From: Acidimicrobiia bacterium
Lineage (GTDB): Bacteria; Actinomycetota; Acidimicrobiia; IMCC26256; PALSA-555
Assembly (NCBI GenBank): GCA_022865365.1
Contig: JALHSW010000108.1
Span: 1-6,838, forward strand
DNA length: 6,838 nucleotides
Direction: 5' to 3'
Part shown: in pieces, positions 1 to 6,838 of the stretch
Position numbering within the stretch: position 1 is the stretch's first letter
How the letters are laid out: each line of letters begins with the position of its first letter
Position numbers and translations under genes: made by a program
The notes under the pieces: generated by a model
Database searches by the model: none
The model's input: the letters and a program-made list of their open reading frames with translations, nothing else
Told to the model about the DNA's origin: nothing

Positions 1-756
1 GGCTCGTACGAGTGCCTCACCGACGAGAACGGCATCGAACCCGGCGTCGGCCATCCGCTGGGCGTCCTCGACAGATCGGATCGCGCTCTCGGCGACCCCG
101 AGCACGGTGCGGGGAAGACGCGCTACGAGTCGTTCGCCGACGGAGAGATCTTCGGCGAAGGTGGCGAGGTCGCGGGCGTTCACCCCGACGATCGTCGCGC
201 CGGCCTCGACGGCTCGCTCGAGCTCCGCCTCGTCGTGGGCTTCCACGAGGACCGCGAGGCAGAGTTCGGTAGCGAGCGCGTGGAGGTCGCGTAGCAACGC
301 ATCGTCGGGAAGCGCGGCGACGATGAGCAGGATCGCGTCGGCGCCGATGCCGCGGGTCTCGTACACCTGATCGGCGTCGATCGTGAAGTCCTTCCGGAGG
401 ACCGGTGTGTTCGCTGCCGCAGCTCGGGCATGCTGCAGGTCGGCGACCGATCCCCCGAAGAACGGGCCGTCGGTGAGCACCGACAGGCAGGTCGCGCCGC
501 CGGCCTCGTACGCGGTCGCGGTCGCGATGGGATCGAGGTCGGGCGCGAGCTCACCCTTCGACGGCGAGCGTCGCTTCATCTCGGCGATCACCCCGAGGCG
601 TCCCTGCGCTCGCGCCCGGTCTCGTAGGCGCTCCTCGAACCCCCGGATCGGCCCGGCGTCGAGGGCAGCCGTGCGGATCGCCCGCCGCGTGGGCGGGTGG
701 TGCAGCACCGTGACCTCGTCGCGTTTGGTCTCGAGGATCTCGTCCAGCACGCTCAT
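1..756 (-). CDS. trpC: Indole-3-glycerol-phosphate synthase TrpC (3' end outside window)
   Basis: Cytoplasmic TIM-barrel enzyme of tryptophan synthesis that closes the ring of CdRP (the carboxyphenylamino deoxyribulose phosphate) to indole-3-glycerol phosphate. The frame is open from the ATG at 756-754 to the window edge, giving 252 residues with no stop. The family is usually about 255-275 residues, so only a short C-terminal tail is missing. Visible motifs are VIAEMKRRSPSKG (residues 56-68, catalytic E59 and K61), VLRKDF (119-124, K122), LVEAHDE (E172), GVNARDL (191-197, N193), AESAI (222-226) and DAVLVGEALV near the end. These match the known catalytic Glu/Lys/Lys/Glu/Asn/Ser set by motif. 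The usual ESGI is ESAI here. No strong Shine-Dalgarno precedes the ATG. The gene is divergent from the MFS transporter, so its promoter must lie in the 61-bp gap or inside the transporter gene. No TrpF fusion is visible, but the C-terminus is not covered. Confidence 0.96.
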   Translation of the reverse strand, partial: MSVLDEILETKRDEVTVLHHPPTRRAIRTAALDAGPIRGFEERLRDRARAQGRLGVIAEMKRRSPSKGELAPDLDPIATATAYEAGGATCLSVLTDGPFFGGSVADLQHARAAAANTPVLRKDFTIDADQVYETRGIGADAILLIVAALPDDALLRDLHALATELCLAVLVEAHDEAELERAVEAGATIVGVNARDLATFAEDLSVGERLVARLPRTVLGVAESAIRSVEDAQRMADAGFDAVLVGEALVRA

Positions 757-817
757 CGCGCCGTCAGTCTGACAGACCGGGCCGCCGAGCCCCCGAGAAA
801 GATGCGAGCATGCGGTG
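757..817. promoter_or_regulatory. Divergent trpC / MFS intergenic region with overlapping dyads
   Basis: This 61-bp gap lies between two divergent start codons and must hold at least part of both promoters unless they lie within the genes. It contains two overlapping perfect dyads, GTCAGTCTGAC (763-773) and GTCTGACAGAC (767-777), each with 5-bp arms and a 1-nt centre. They sit 7-21 nt from the trpC start codon, where a repressor could block trpC initiation. No convincing -35/-10 pair is visible for either gene, as is common in high-GC actinobacteria. Operator function is inference only. Confidence 0.35.
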
Positions 818-2206
818 ATGGACCGGCGCCGCCTCTCGATCGGGTTGATGCTCGACGTCGCCGTGATCGCGTTCGAAGCGCTCGCGGTCGCGACCATCGC
901 ACCACGCGTGGCCCGCGATCTCAGCGGCATCGAGCTGTACGGCTGGCTGTTCGCCGCGTTCATGCTCGCCAGCCTCGTCAGCGTCGTCATCGCGGGCCAC
1001 GCCTCCGACCGGTACGGCCCCGCGCCGCCCTTCGCCGTCGGCCTCGTGCTGTTCACGGCCGGCCTGCTCGTCGGAGGGCTCGCACCGACGATGCCCGTCC
1101 TGGTGCTCGGACGAGCCGTGCAGGGGCTCGGGGCCGGTGCACTCCTGTCGACGGCGTACGTCGCGATCGGTCGGGCGTTCGACGAGACCGAGCGGCCGCG
1201 ACAGTTCGCTCTGCTCTCGACAGCTTGGGTCGTGCCGGGTCTCGTCGCGCCGGCGCTGGCCGGGCTCATCGCGCAGCAACTCGGTTGGCGCTTCGTTTTC
1301 CTGGGGCTCGCCGGGCTCCCGCTCATCGCGGGTTGGCTCTGCTTCCCGGCGATGCGTCGGCTCGGCCCGAGTGCCGAGGCATCGCCCGGGACACTGCCCG
1401 TCGGAGCGGCACTGCGCCTCGCGGCAGGCGCGGGCCTCGTGGTGGGTGGGCTCGGAGTCGACTCGCTGGTCGCCGCGATCGTGCTCGTCGCCGCCGGTGT
1501 CGCGTTGGGCGTGCCCGCGTTCACCCACCTCACGCCGCCGGGTACCGGTCGCGCCCGCGCGGGTCTTCCCGCGGCGATCGCGAGCCGGGGCCTCCAGACC
1601 TTCGCGTTCTTCGGGGCCGACGCGTTCCTCGCGCTCGCGCTCGCGCGCGTGCGCGGACTCTCTCCCGTCGAGGTGGGGATCGTGCTCACCCCGGCGACGC
1701 TCACGTGGACGGCTGGTTCGTGGCTCCAGGCCCGCCGTGCCGGACTGACGAGCCGTCGCACGCTCGCGACCCTCGGGCTGGCCCTCGTCGCGCTCGGTGT
1801 CGCGGTCGGCGCGACCGTCCTGATCCCCGGCGTGCCCGTCTGGGTCGCGGGCGCGGCGTGGGGCATCGCCGGTCTCGGGATGGGCATCTCGTACAGCACG
1901 GTGTCTCTGGTCGTCCTGTCGGAGGCCGACGACGGCGGCCAGGGGGTCGCCACCTCGGCGTTGCAGGTCAGCGACGTGCTGGGGACCGCGCTGGGGACCG
2001 GGATCGGCGGCGCCATCGTGGCGGTCGCCGCGACGGCGAGCTGGGCGCGACGCGACGGCCTCGGTCTGGTCTTCGTGCTGATGGTCGTCGTCGCCTGCCT
2101 CTCGGTCCTGACCGCTCGCCGGCTCCCCCCGGACCCGCAACCCACGCCGGACGCGCCGCCTACGGAACCGGCCCTACGATCTGACCATGACGACAACGTT
2201 CCCTGA
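818..2206 (+). CDS. MFS transporter, drug/small-molecule efflux-like
   Basis: Integral membrane transporter of 462 residues, about 12-14 hydrophobic segments by eye (roughly residues 7-29, 41-62, 70-90, 92-113, 130-151, 157-177, then more to 433). Motifs: a degenerate motif A in loop 2-3 (GHASDRYGP, residues 60-68, keeps G, D, R and G but lacks the trailing basic residues), a motif B-like segment in helix 4 (LGRAVQGLGAGALL, 97-110, R99 and Q102), and a motif C-like helix 5 (VVPGLVAPALAGLIAQQLGW, 138-157) of the type associated with antiporters. The closest match is the DHA2/EmrB-like drug:proton antiporter group, but the substrate cannot be inferred. The C-terminal tail (436-462) is Pro-rich and hydrophilic. 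The ATG at 818 is preceded directly by an in-frame GTG at 815, and an in-frame stop at 770-772 rules out a much longer start. The last 20 nt overlap the glycosidase gene, which suggests co-transcription and coupled translation. Confidence 0.9.
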   Translation: MDRRRLSIGLMLDVAVIAFEALAVATIAPRVARDLSGIELYGWLFAAFMLASLVSVVIAGHASDRYGPAPPFAVGLVLFTAGLLVGGLAPTMPVLVLGRAVQGLGAGALLSTAYVAIGRAFDETERPRQFALLSTAWVVPGLVAPALAGLIAQQLGWRFVFLGLAGLPLIAGWLCFPAMRRLGPSAEASPGTLPVGAALRLAAGAGLVVGGLGVDSLVAAIVLVAAGVALGVPAFTHLTPPGTGRARAGLPAAIASRGLQTFAFFGADAFLALALARVRGLSPVEVGIVLTPATLTWTAGSWLQARRAGLTSRRTLATLGLALVALGVAVGATVLIPGVPVWVAGAAWGIAGLGMGISYSTVSLVVLSEADDGGQGVATSALQVSDVLGTALGTGIGGAIVAVAATASWARRDGLGLVFVLMVVVACLSVLTARRLPPDPQPTPDAPPTEPALRSDHDDNVP

Positions 2207-3362
2207 CGGGTTCCTCTGGGGAACCGCAACCGCAGCGCACCAGGTCGAGGGCTCGAACTGGAACAACGACTGGTGGGCCTGGGAGCACGCCGAGGGAACG
2301 GCGTGCGTCGAGGCGTCGGGCGACGCGTGCGATCACTACTGGCGGTACCCGTCCGACCTCGATCTCCTGACCGAGCTCGGCTTCACGTCGTACCGGTTCT
2401 CGCTCGAGTGGTCGCGGATCGAGCCCGAGGAAGGTGAGTGGTCGCTCGCGCAGCTCGATCACTACGCGCGCATGCTCGACGCCTGCCACGAACGCGACCT
2501 GCTCCCGGTCGTCACGTTCCATCACTTCACCACGCCGCGATGGGCAGCCGCCGACGGCGGCTGGACCAATCCCGTGACCGCCGAGCGATTCGCCCGCTTC
2601 TGCGAGCGCGCGGTCGCGCATCTCGGCGACCGCATCGCCATGGCGTGCACGATCAACGAGCCCAACGTCGTGTCGACGATCGGCTACCTCGTCGGCGCGT
2701 TTCCCCCGGGCCGCACCCAGGATCTGGACGGCTTCGTGAAGGCCACCGAGACGTTGGTCGCGGCACACGGCCGAGCCTTCGAGGTGCTCAAGGCCGGCCC
2801 GGGCGACTTCCCGGTCGGGCTCACGCTCTCGATGGGCGACTGGGGCGCCGAGCCGGGTCACGAGGACAAGATCGCCGAGTACCGCGCGCACCACGAGGAC
2901 GTCTACCTCGAGGCCGCGCGCGGCGACGACTACTTCGGGGTGCAGGCCTACTCGCGCACTCGGGTCGGAGCCGCCGGCGTGATCGGACCGGAGCCCGGCG
3001 TCGAGGTGCTCCCGATGGGCTACGAGTACTGGCCGACCGCGGCCGAGGCTGCGATCCGTCATGCGGCCGAGATCGTTCAGATCCCCCTCTACGTCACCGA
3101 GAACGGGATCGGCACCGACGACGACGAGCAGCGCGTGCGCTACCTGCGGGCGTCGCTCGAGGGCGTCGCCCGAACGATCGACGACGGGATCGACGTGCGC
3201 GGCTTCTTCCACTGGTCGCTGCTCGACAACTTCGAGTGGGCCTTCGGCTACCTGATGGCCTTCGGCCTCGTTGCCGTCGACCGCACCACGCAGGCCCGCA
3301 CCATCAAGCAGAGCGCCCGCTGGCTGAGCGAGGTCGTGCGCACCAACCGGCTCGGAGCCTGA
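2187..3362 (+). CDS. Glycoside hydrolase family 1 beta-glycosidase (beta-glucosidase-like)
   Basis: Retaining beta-glycosidase with a TIM barrel, 391 residues; the family is more often 430-480, so some loops are shortened. The N-terminal signature FPDGFLWGTATAAHQVEG (5-22) is complete and carries sugar-binding Q19, which fixes the ATG at 2187. Other motifs: YRFSLEWSRIEP (69-80), FHHFTTPRW (111-119, sugar-binding H113), TINEPN (155-160, acid/base E158), Y255 in GVQAYSR replacing the usual GxNYY, YVTENGIG (302-309, nucleophile E305), and FHWSLLDNFEWAFGY (341-355, E350 and W351). E350-W351 is typical of enzymes acting on non-phosphorylated sugars, not the 6-phospho-glycosidases of PTS systems. 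There is no signal peptide, so it should act in the cytoplasm. The start lacks a clear Shine-Dalgarno and lies inside the end of the MFS gene, consistent with translational coupling. Whether the substrate is a glucoside, galactoside or fucoside cannot be told. Confidence 0.95.
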   Translation: MTTTFPDGFLWGTATAAHQVEGSNWNNDWWAWEHAEGTACVEASGDACDHYWRYPSDLDLLTELGFTSYRFSLEWSRIEPEEGEWSLAQLDHYARMLDACHERDLLPVVTFHHFTTPRWAAADGGWTNPVTAERFARFCERAVAHLGDRIAMACTINEPNVVSTIGYLVGAFPPGRTQDLDGFVKATETLVAAHGRAFEVLKAGPGDFPVGLTLSMGDWGAEPGHEDKIAEYRAHHEDVYLEAARGDDYFGVQAYSRTRVGAAGVIGPEPGVEVLPMGYEYWPTAAEAAIRHAAEIVQIPLYVTENGIGTDDDEQRVRYLRASLEGVARTIDDGIDVRGFFHWSLLDNFEWAFGYLMAFGLVAVDRTTQARTIKQSARWLSEVVRTNRLGA

Positions 3363-3391
3363 TCTTCACGATCGCCTCATCAACTCCTCAC
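3363..3391 (+). promoter_or_regulatory. Three tandem heptamers at 11-bp spacing, candidate response-regulator box
   Basis: Three similar heptamers follow one another with 4-bp spacers: TCTTCAC (3363-3369), GCCTCAT (3374-3380) and TCCTCAC (3385-3391). The period is exactly 11 bp, about one helical turn. The CCTCA core is identical in copies two and three, and copy one differs in one base (CTTCA). OmpR/PhoB-family regulators are known to bind tandem direct repeats with this spacing. The array starts right after the glycosidase stop codon and ends 39 bp before the response regulator start. Autoregulation by the downstream regulator is inference. The rest of the gap to 3430 shows no clear promoter hexamers or terminator hairpin. 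Confidence 0.4.
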
Positions 3392-3420
3392 ACGGGCGGT
3401 GGACAGTGTTGCCCGGAGTC

Positions 3421-3425
3421 AGGGG
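3421..3425 (+). promoter_or_regulatory. Shine-Dalgarno of the response regulator gene
   Basis: AGGGG lies 5 nt upstream of the ATG at 3431. It is the clearest ribosome binding site in the window. The open frame extends upstream to 2438 through the glycosidase gene in another frame, so this site together with the receiver-domain N-terminus decides the true start. Confidence 0.75.
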
Positions 3426-3430
3426 ACAGA

Positions 3431-4128
<698 letters not shown>

Positions 4129-4132
<4 letters not shown>

Positions 4133-5616
4133 GGCGACCGCGCCGGCGCCTGCGCACGCGGCTGCTGGTGGCGATGGTCGGCATCGCGTTCGGCGTGCTC
4201 GTCGTCGCGGCGCTCGGTGCCGCGGGCCTCGCGCGTGAGACCGCGACGAATGCCGCGGTCAAGGATCTCGAGCAGCAGGCCCCGTCGGTCGGGGTCGAGC
4301 TCGAGGATCTCGGCCGGCGCTTCCGCAGTGCGGCGAAGCAGAACGACCAGCTCAGACCGGCCCAGCAGTCGGCGCGGCGTACCTACCTCCGCTTCGCGTG
4401 CCGCCTCATCGCGTCGACCGTCCGGCTCTCCAGTGGAAGCGTCGTCGTGGCCACCGGCGACGGGTCCGTCGAAGAAGGCGTCGGCGGCCTGCTGGGCGGG
4501 GCCTGCGCCGCGCAAGCCCCGCTCCCCGAGCTGCCTCACGACGTGCAGGCCGCCGACCTCGACGTCGCCCGCCTCCAGCGCGACGAGGTCCAGACCGGGG
4601 TACGGGGGAGTACCGCCTTCGTGGCCCAGCCGCTCACCCCGGTCGGCGACCAGACGCCGGTGCTCGTCCTCACCCAGCAGGTCGAGACCCGCCCGCTCGG
4701 TCGCGCGGGGCCATACCTCCTGGGCACCGGCGCGTTCGCGCTCTTCGTGGCCACCGTCGTCGCCGCGCTCCTCGCGCGCCGCCTGACGCGCCCGATCGCG
4801 GCCATGCAGACCACGGCCGGTCGCATCGCGGCCGGCGACCTCTCCGCACGCGTCGACGTCAGATCCATGCCCGACGACGAGCTCGCGAGCCTGGCCCGCA
4901 GCATCGACACGATGGCGGGCGAGCTCGAGAGCGCGCGCGGTCACGAGCGCGCGTTCCTGCTGAGCATCTCGCACGACCTCCGGACGCCCCTCACGTCGAT
5001 CAAGGGCTACGCCGAGGCGATGTCCGACGGGACGATCGAGTCCTCACTTGACGCGATCCGGGCCGCCAACGTGATCATGAGCGAGTCACAGCGACTCGAG
5101 CGCCTGGTCGCCGATCTGCTCGACCTCGCTCGCCTCGACGCACGTCAGTTCTCTCTCACCCCGCGCTCCGTCGACGCGCGCGGGGTCGTCGACGCGACGG
5201 TCAGGGGCTTCGCACCGTCGGCACGCGACTGGGGTGTGCGCCTGGTGCTGGCCGAGGGAACGCCGATCGCCGTCGACCTCGACCCGGAGCGGCTCGCGCA
5301 GATCGTGGCGAACCTCGTCGAGAACGCCCTCAAGTACGCCCGGACCGAGGTGCGCGTCGACGTAGACCTCGGCAACGATCAGATCGTCGTGCACGTCGAC
5401 GACGACGGTCCTGGCGTCCCCGATGACGAGCGGGACCGCGTGTTCGAGCGGCTCTTCACCGCGCGTGGCACCCCCAGCCGGACGGTTGGCACCGGAATCG
5501 GGCTCGCAATCGTGCACGAGCTCGCAGCCGCGATGGGTGGGAGCGCTTCCTGCGAGCCCCTCGCCGAGGGCGGAACGCGGTTCGTGGTCAGACTGCCGGC
5601 ACCCGCTAGTCCGTAG
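4129..5616 (+). CDS. Membrane sensor histidine kinase (HAMP-HisKA-HATPase)
   Basis: Two-component sensor kinase of 495 residues. A basic N-terminus (RRPRRRLRTR) leads into transmembrane helix 1 (about 12-34). An extracytoplasmic sensor region follows (about 35-194), then transmembrane helix 2 (about 195-216), HAMP (about 217-269), HisKA with SISHDLRTPLTSIKGY (279-294, phosphoacceptor H282), and HATPase_c with N-box ANLVENALKYA (394-404, N395 and N399), G1 DDGPG (425-429) and G2 GTGIGLAIV (454-462). All catalytic motifs are intact. The sensor region resembles no ligand-binding domain I can name; it has two cysteines, C91 and C126, that could form a disulfide outside the membrane. The start is GTG at 4129 overlapping the regulator stop, and the domain order begins there. 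The 3' end overlaps the converging ygfZ gene by 11 nt. Confidence 0.94.
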
Positions 5617-6538
5617 CCGGGAGCGCGGCGACCGTCGCGGGGATCTCCCCATCCGGGCCGCGTAGGGTCACCCGCGCCGGCGGCTCGATCTCGCGTCGCA
5701 CCATCGCAAGACCGACCGCGCGTGTCCCATCGGCGACCGCAGCGATGCTCGTGAGGACACCGACCTCGCGGTCATCGAGCACCACGGCAGCACCCGCGTC
5801 GGGGACGACCGATCCGTCGACGTCGATGTGGCGCAGGAAACGATTCACGTGTCCCCGTGTATCGATGCGACACACCAGCTCCTGGCCGAGGAAGCAACCC
5901 TTGGTGAACGACACCGCGTCGCGCTCGAGGAAGGCTTCCTGCGGGATGGTCGCTTCGTCGATGTCGACACCGAGGCGCGGGACGCCCGCGTCGATCCGGT
6001 CCACCTCGTACGCACCCGGCGCGAAGGGTTCGACGCCGGCGGCCAGCAGGAGGTCGCGGGCGCCACGGACCTCGTCACCGGGACCGAGGATGTCGACGCC
6101 GGGCATCGTCGACCAATCGGCGCGCACGATGCGACACGCTCCCCACGCGGCGTGGGCATGAACCGCCTCGGGGACGCCGACGCTGGTCGCGGCCGCGACG
6201 CACGCGTCAGCTTCTGGACCCCGGACCTCGAGCAGCGCCGACTCGGCGGTTCGGTCGTCGATCGTCACCTCGACCCGAATGCGGTACCGCCCGAGTCGTT
6301 CGGCCAACCGCGCGCCGAAGCCGGAGTCGCAGTCGAGCCACCACTCGTCGGCGACTCGCAGGCCGCGGAAGTCGATCTCGAGCTTCCCCTGCGGTGACAG
6401 CAAGAGGCTGTGCGCACCGTTGCCGTCGGTCAACGGGTCGAGGTCCTGTGACACGAGGCTCTGGAGGAACGACGTGGCGTCGGGTCCCCGCACGATGACC
6501 GCGCCGTGGTCAGGCCACTCGATCAGCTTCGTGGTCAC
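5606..6538 (-). CDS. ygfZ: YgfZ/GcvT-family folate-binding protein (Fe-S cluster maintenance)
   Basis: Cytoplasmic tetrahydrofolate-dependent protein of 310 residues, related to the glycine-cleavage T protein. In E. coli YgfZ supports assembly or repair of certain Fe-S enzymes. The defining signature KGCFLGQE is at 213-220 with the conserved C215, inside FTKGCFLGQELVCRID. The N-terminal part (IVRGPDATSFLQSLVSQDLD, 15-34) is the typical start of the folate-binding fold, followed by LLLSPQGKLEIDFR (45-58). The C-terminal part (EVGVLTSIAAV, 258-268) matches the family's beta-barrel end. I chose GTG at 6538-6536, which shares 4 nt with the trpE stop. The frame stays open upstream to 6688, but that extension lies inside trpE and is not family-like. 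The coupling to trpE suggests co-transcription. A role for YgfZ in tryptophan synthesis is not known. Confidence 0.93.
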   Translation of the reverse strand: MTTKLIEWPDHGAVIVRGPDATSFLQSLVSQDLDPLTDGNGAHSLLLSPQGKLEIDFRGLRVADEWWLDCDSGFGARLAERLGRYRIRVEVTIDDRTAESALLEVRGPEADACVAAATSVGVPEAVHAHAAWGACRIVRADWSTMPGVDILGPGDEVRGARDLLLAAGVEPFAPGAYEVDRIDAGVPRLGVDIDEATIPQEAFLERDAVSFTKGCFLGQELVCRIDTRGHVNRFLRHIDVDGSVVPDAGAAVVLDDREVGVLTSIAAVADGTRAVGLAMVRREIEPPARVTLRGPDGEIPATVAALPATD

Positions 6539-6838
6539 GGAGAGCCCAAGGGGGTGAGCCGACGCGCCGCCGCGGCGGCGGTGAGGAGCGCCTTGGCCTT
6601 GTTGCGGCACTCGAGGTCCTCGTCGGACGGATCGGAGTCGGCCACGATCCCCGCGCCGGCCGACACACTGGCGTTGCCGTCGCGCCACACCATCGTACGA
6701 ATCGCGATCGCGGTGTCGAGGTTGCCGGAGAAGTCGAGATAGCCGACCACCCCGGCGTACGGACCGCGCTTGACGGGCTCCAGTGAATCGATGATCTCCA
6801 TGGCCCGCACCTTCGGTGCACCGCTCACGGTCCCGGCA
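6535..6838 (-). CDS. trpE: Anthranilate synthase component I TrpE (C-terminal end only)
   Basis: The last 101 residues of a chorismate-binding enzyme that makes anthranilate from chorismate, using ammonia supplied by the glutamine amidotransferase TrpG. The 5' part lies beyond the right edge. Visible motifs are AGTVSGAPKVRAMEIID at the start, RGPYAGVVGYLDFSGNLDTAIAIRT (R, Y, G and D-AI-IRT conserved), and GAGIVADSDPSDE followed by ECRNKAKALL. GTVSGAPK and GAGIVADS favour TrpE over PabB, which more often reads GSxTGAPK and GGGIVADS; the nearby trpC supports this. The protein ends RRLTPLGSP, and the TGA at 6537-6535 overlaps the ygfZ GTG by 4 nt. The feedback-inhibition site and promoter or leader are outside the window, so trp regulation cannot be judged. 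Confidence 0.93.
   Translation of the reverse strand, partial: AGTVSGAPKVRAMEIIDSLEPVKRGPYAGVVGYLDFSGNLDTAIAIRTMVWRDGNASVSAGAGIVADSDPSDEDLECRNKAKALLTAAAAARRLTPLGSP

Noticed and set aside
764..2140. Long minus-strand open frame (458 codons) antisense to the MFS gene
   Set aside because: Its translation is almost wholly charged and low in hydrophobic residues (Arg, Glu, Asp, Gly, Pro rich) with no domain motif. It is the expected mirror of a high-GC membrane-protein gene.
697..2184. Plus-strand open frame of 495 codons overlapping the MFS gene
   Set aside because: Arg-rich translation with no motif, in a different frame from the clear transporter; GC-bias artefact.
2160..3212. Minus-strand open frame of 350 codons antisense to the GH1 gene
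   Set aside because: No recognisable family; the sense strand encodes a complete GH1 enzyme with all catalytic motifs, so this is a codon-bias shadow.
2438..3430. In-frame extension upstream of the response regulator through the GH1 gene
   Set aside because: The extension is Arg-rich and has no domain. The receiver domain begins right after the ATG at 3431, which has a good Shine-Dalgarno.
3363..3430. Rho-independent terminator after the glycosidase gene
   Set aside because: No GC-rich hairpin followed by a T-tract is visible, so readthrough into the regulator gene is possible.

Overview
This is a high-GC window, very probably from an actinobacterium. The evidence is the strong G/C bias at third codon positions, GTG starts, ATGA/GTGA-style overlaps, and a TrpC with the GVNARDL motif seen in actinobacterial TrpC. 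The class cannot be fixed from this window; Acidimicrobiia is only a guess. Most of it is gene-dense and ordinary.

Layout: (1) positions 1-756, minus strand: trpC, indole-3-glycerol-phosphate synthase, cut off at its C-terminus by the window edge. (2) 757-817: a short divergent promoter region with a small overlapping dyad. (3) 818-3362, plus strand: an MFS transporter whose 3' end overlaps the start of a cytoplasmic GH1 beta-glycosidase by 20 nt. (4) 3363-3430: a 68-bp gap with three tandem heptamers at exact 11-bp intervals, a possible response-regulator box, then a good Shine-Dalgarno. (5) 3431-5616, plus strand: an OmpR/PhoB-type response regulator and a membrane histidine kinase, overlapping by 4 nt. 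(6) 5606-6538, minus strand: a YgfZ/GcvT-type folate-binding protein that converges on the kinase with an 11-nt tail-to-tail overlap. (7) 6535-6838, minus strand: the C-terminal end of trpE, overlapping the ygfZ start by 4 nt.

How the genes fit together: trpE and trpC act in tryptophan biosynthesis and both run leftward, but about 5.8 kb apart. Between them are ygfZ, coupled to trpE, and a four-gene block on the opposite strand. That block (transporter, glycosidase, two-component system) looks like one functional cassette or two adjacent operons: exchange of a small molecule, hydrolysis of a beta-glycoside in the cytoplasm, and an envelope-sensing phosphorelay. The substrate and signal cannot be read from the sequence. 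I found no RNA genes, CRISPR arrays, insertion sequences or phage genes. Every gap is shorter than 70 bp.
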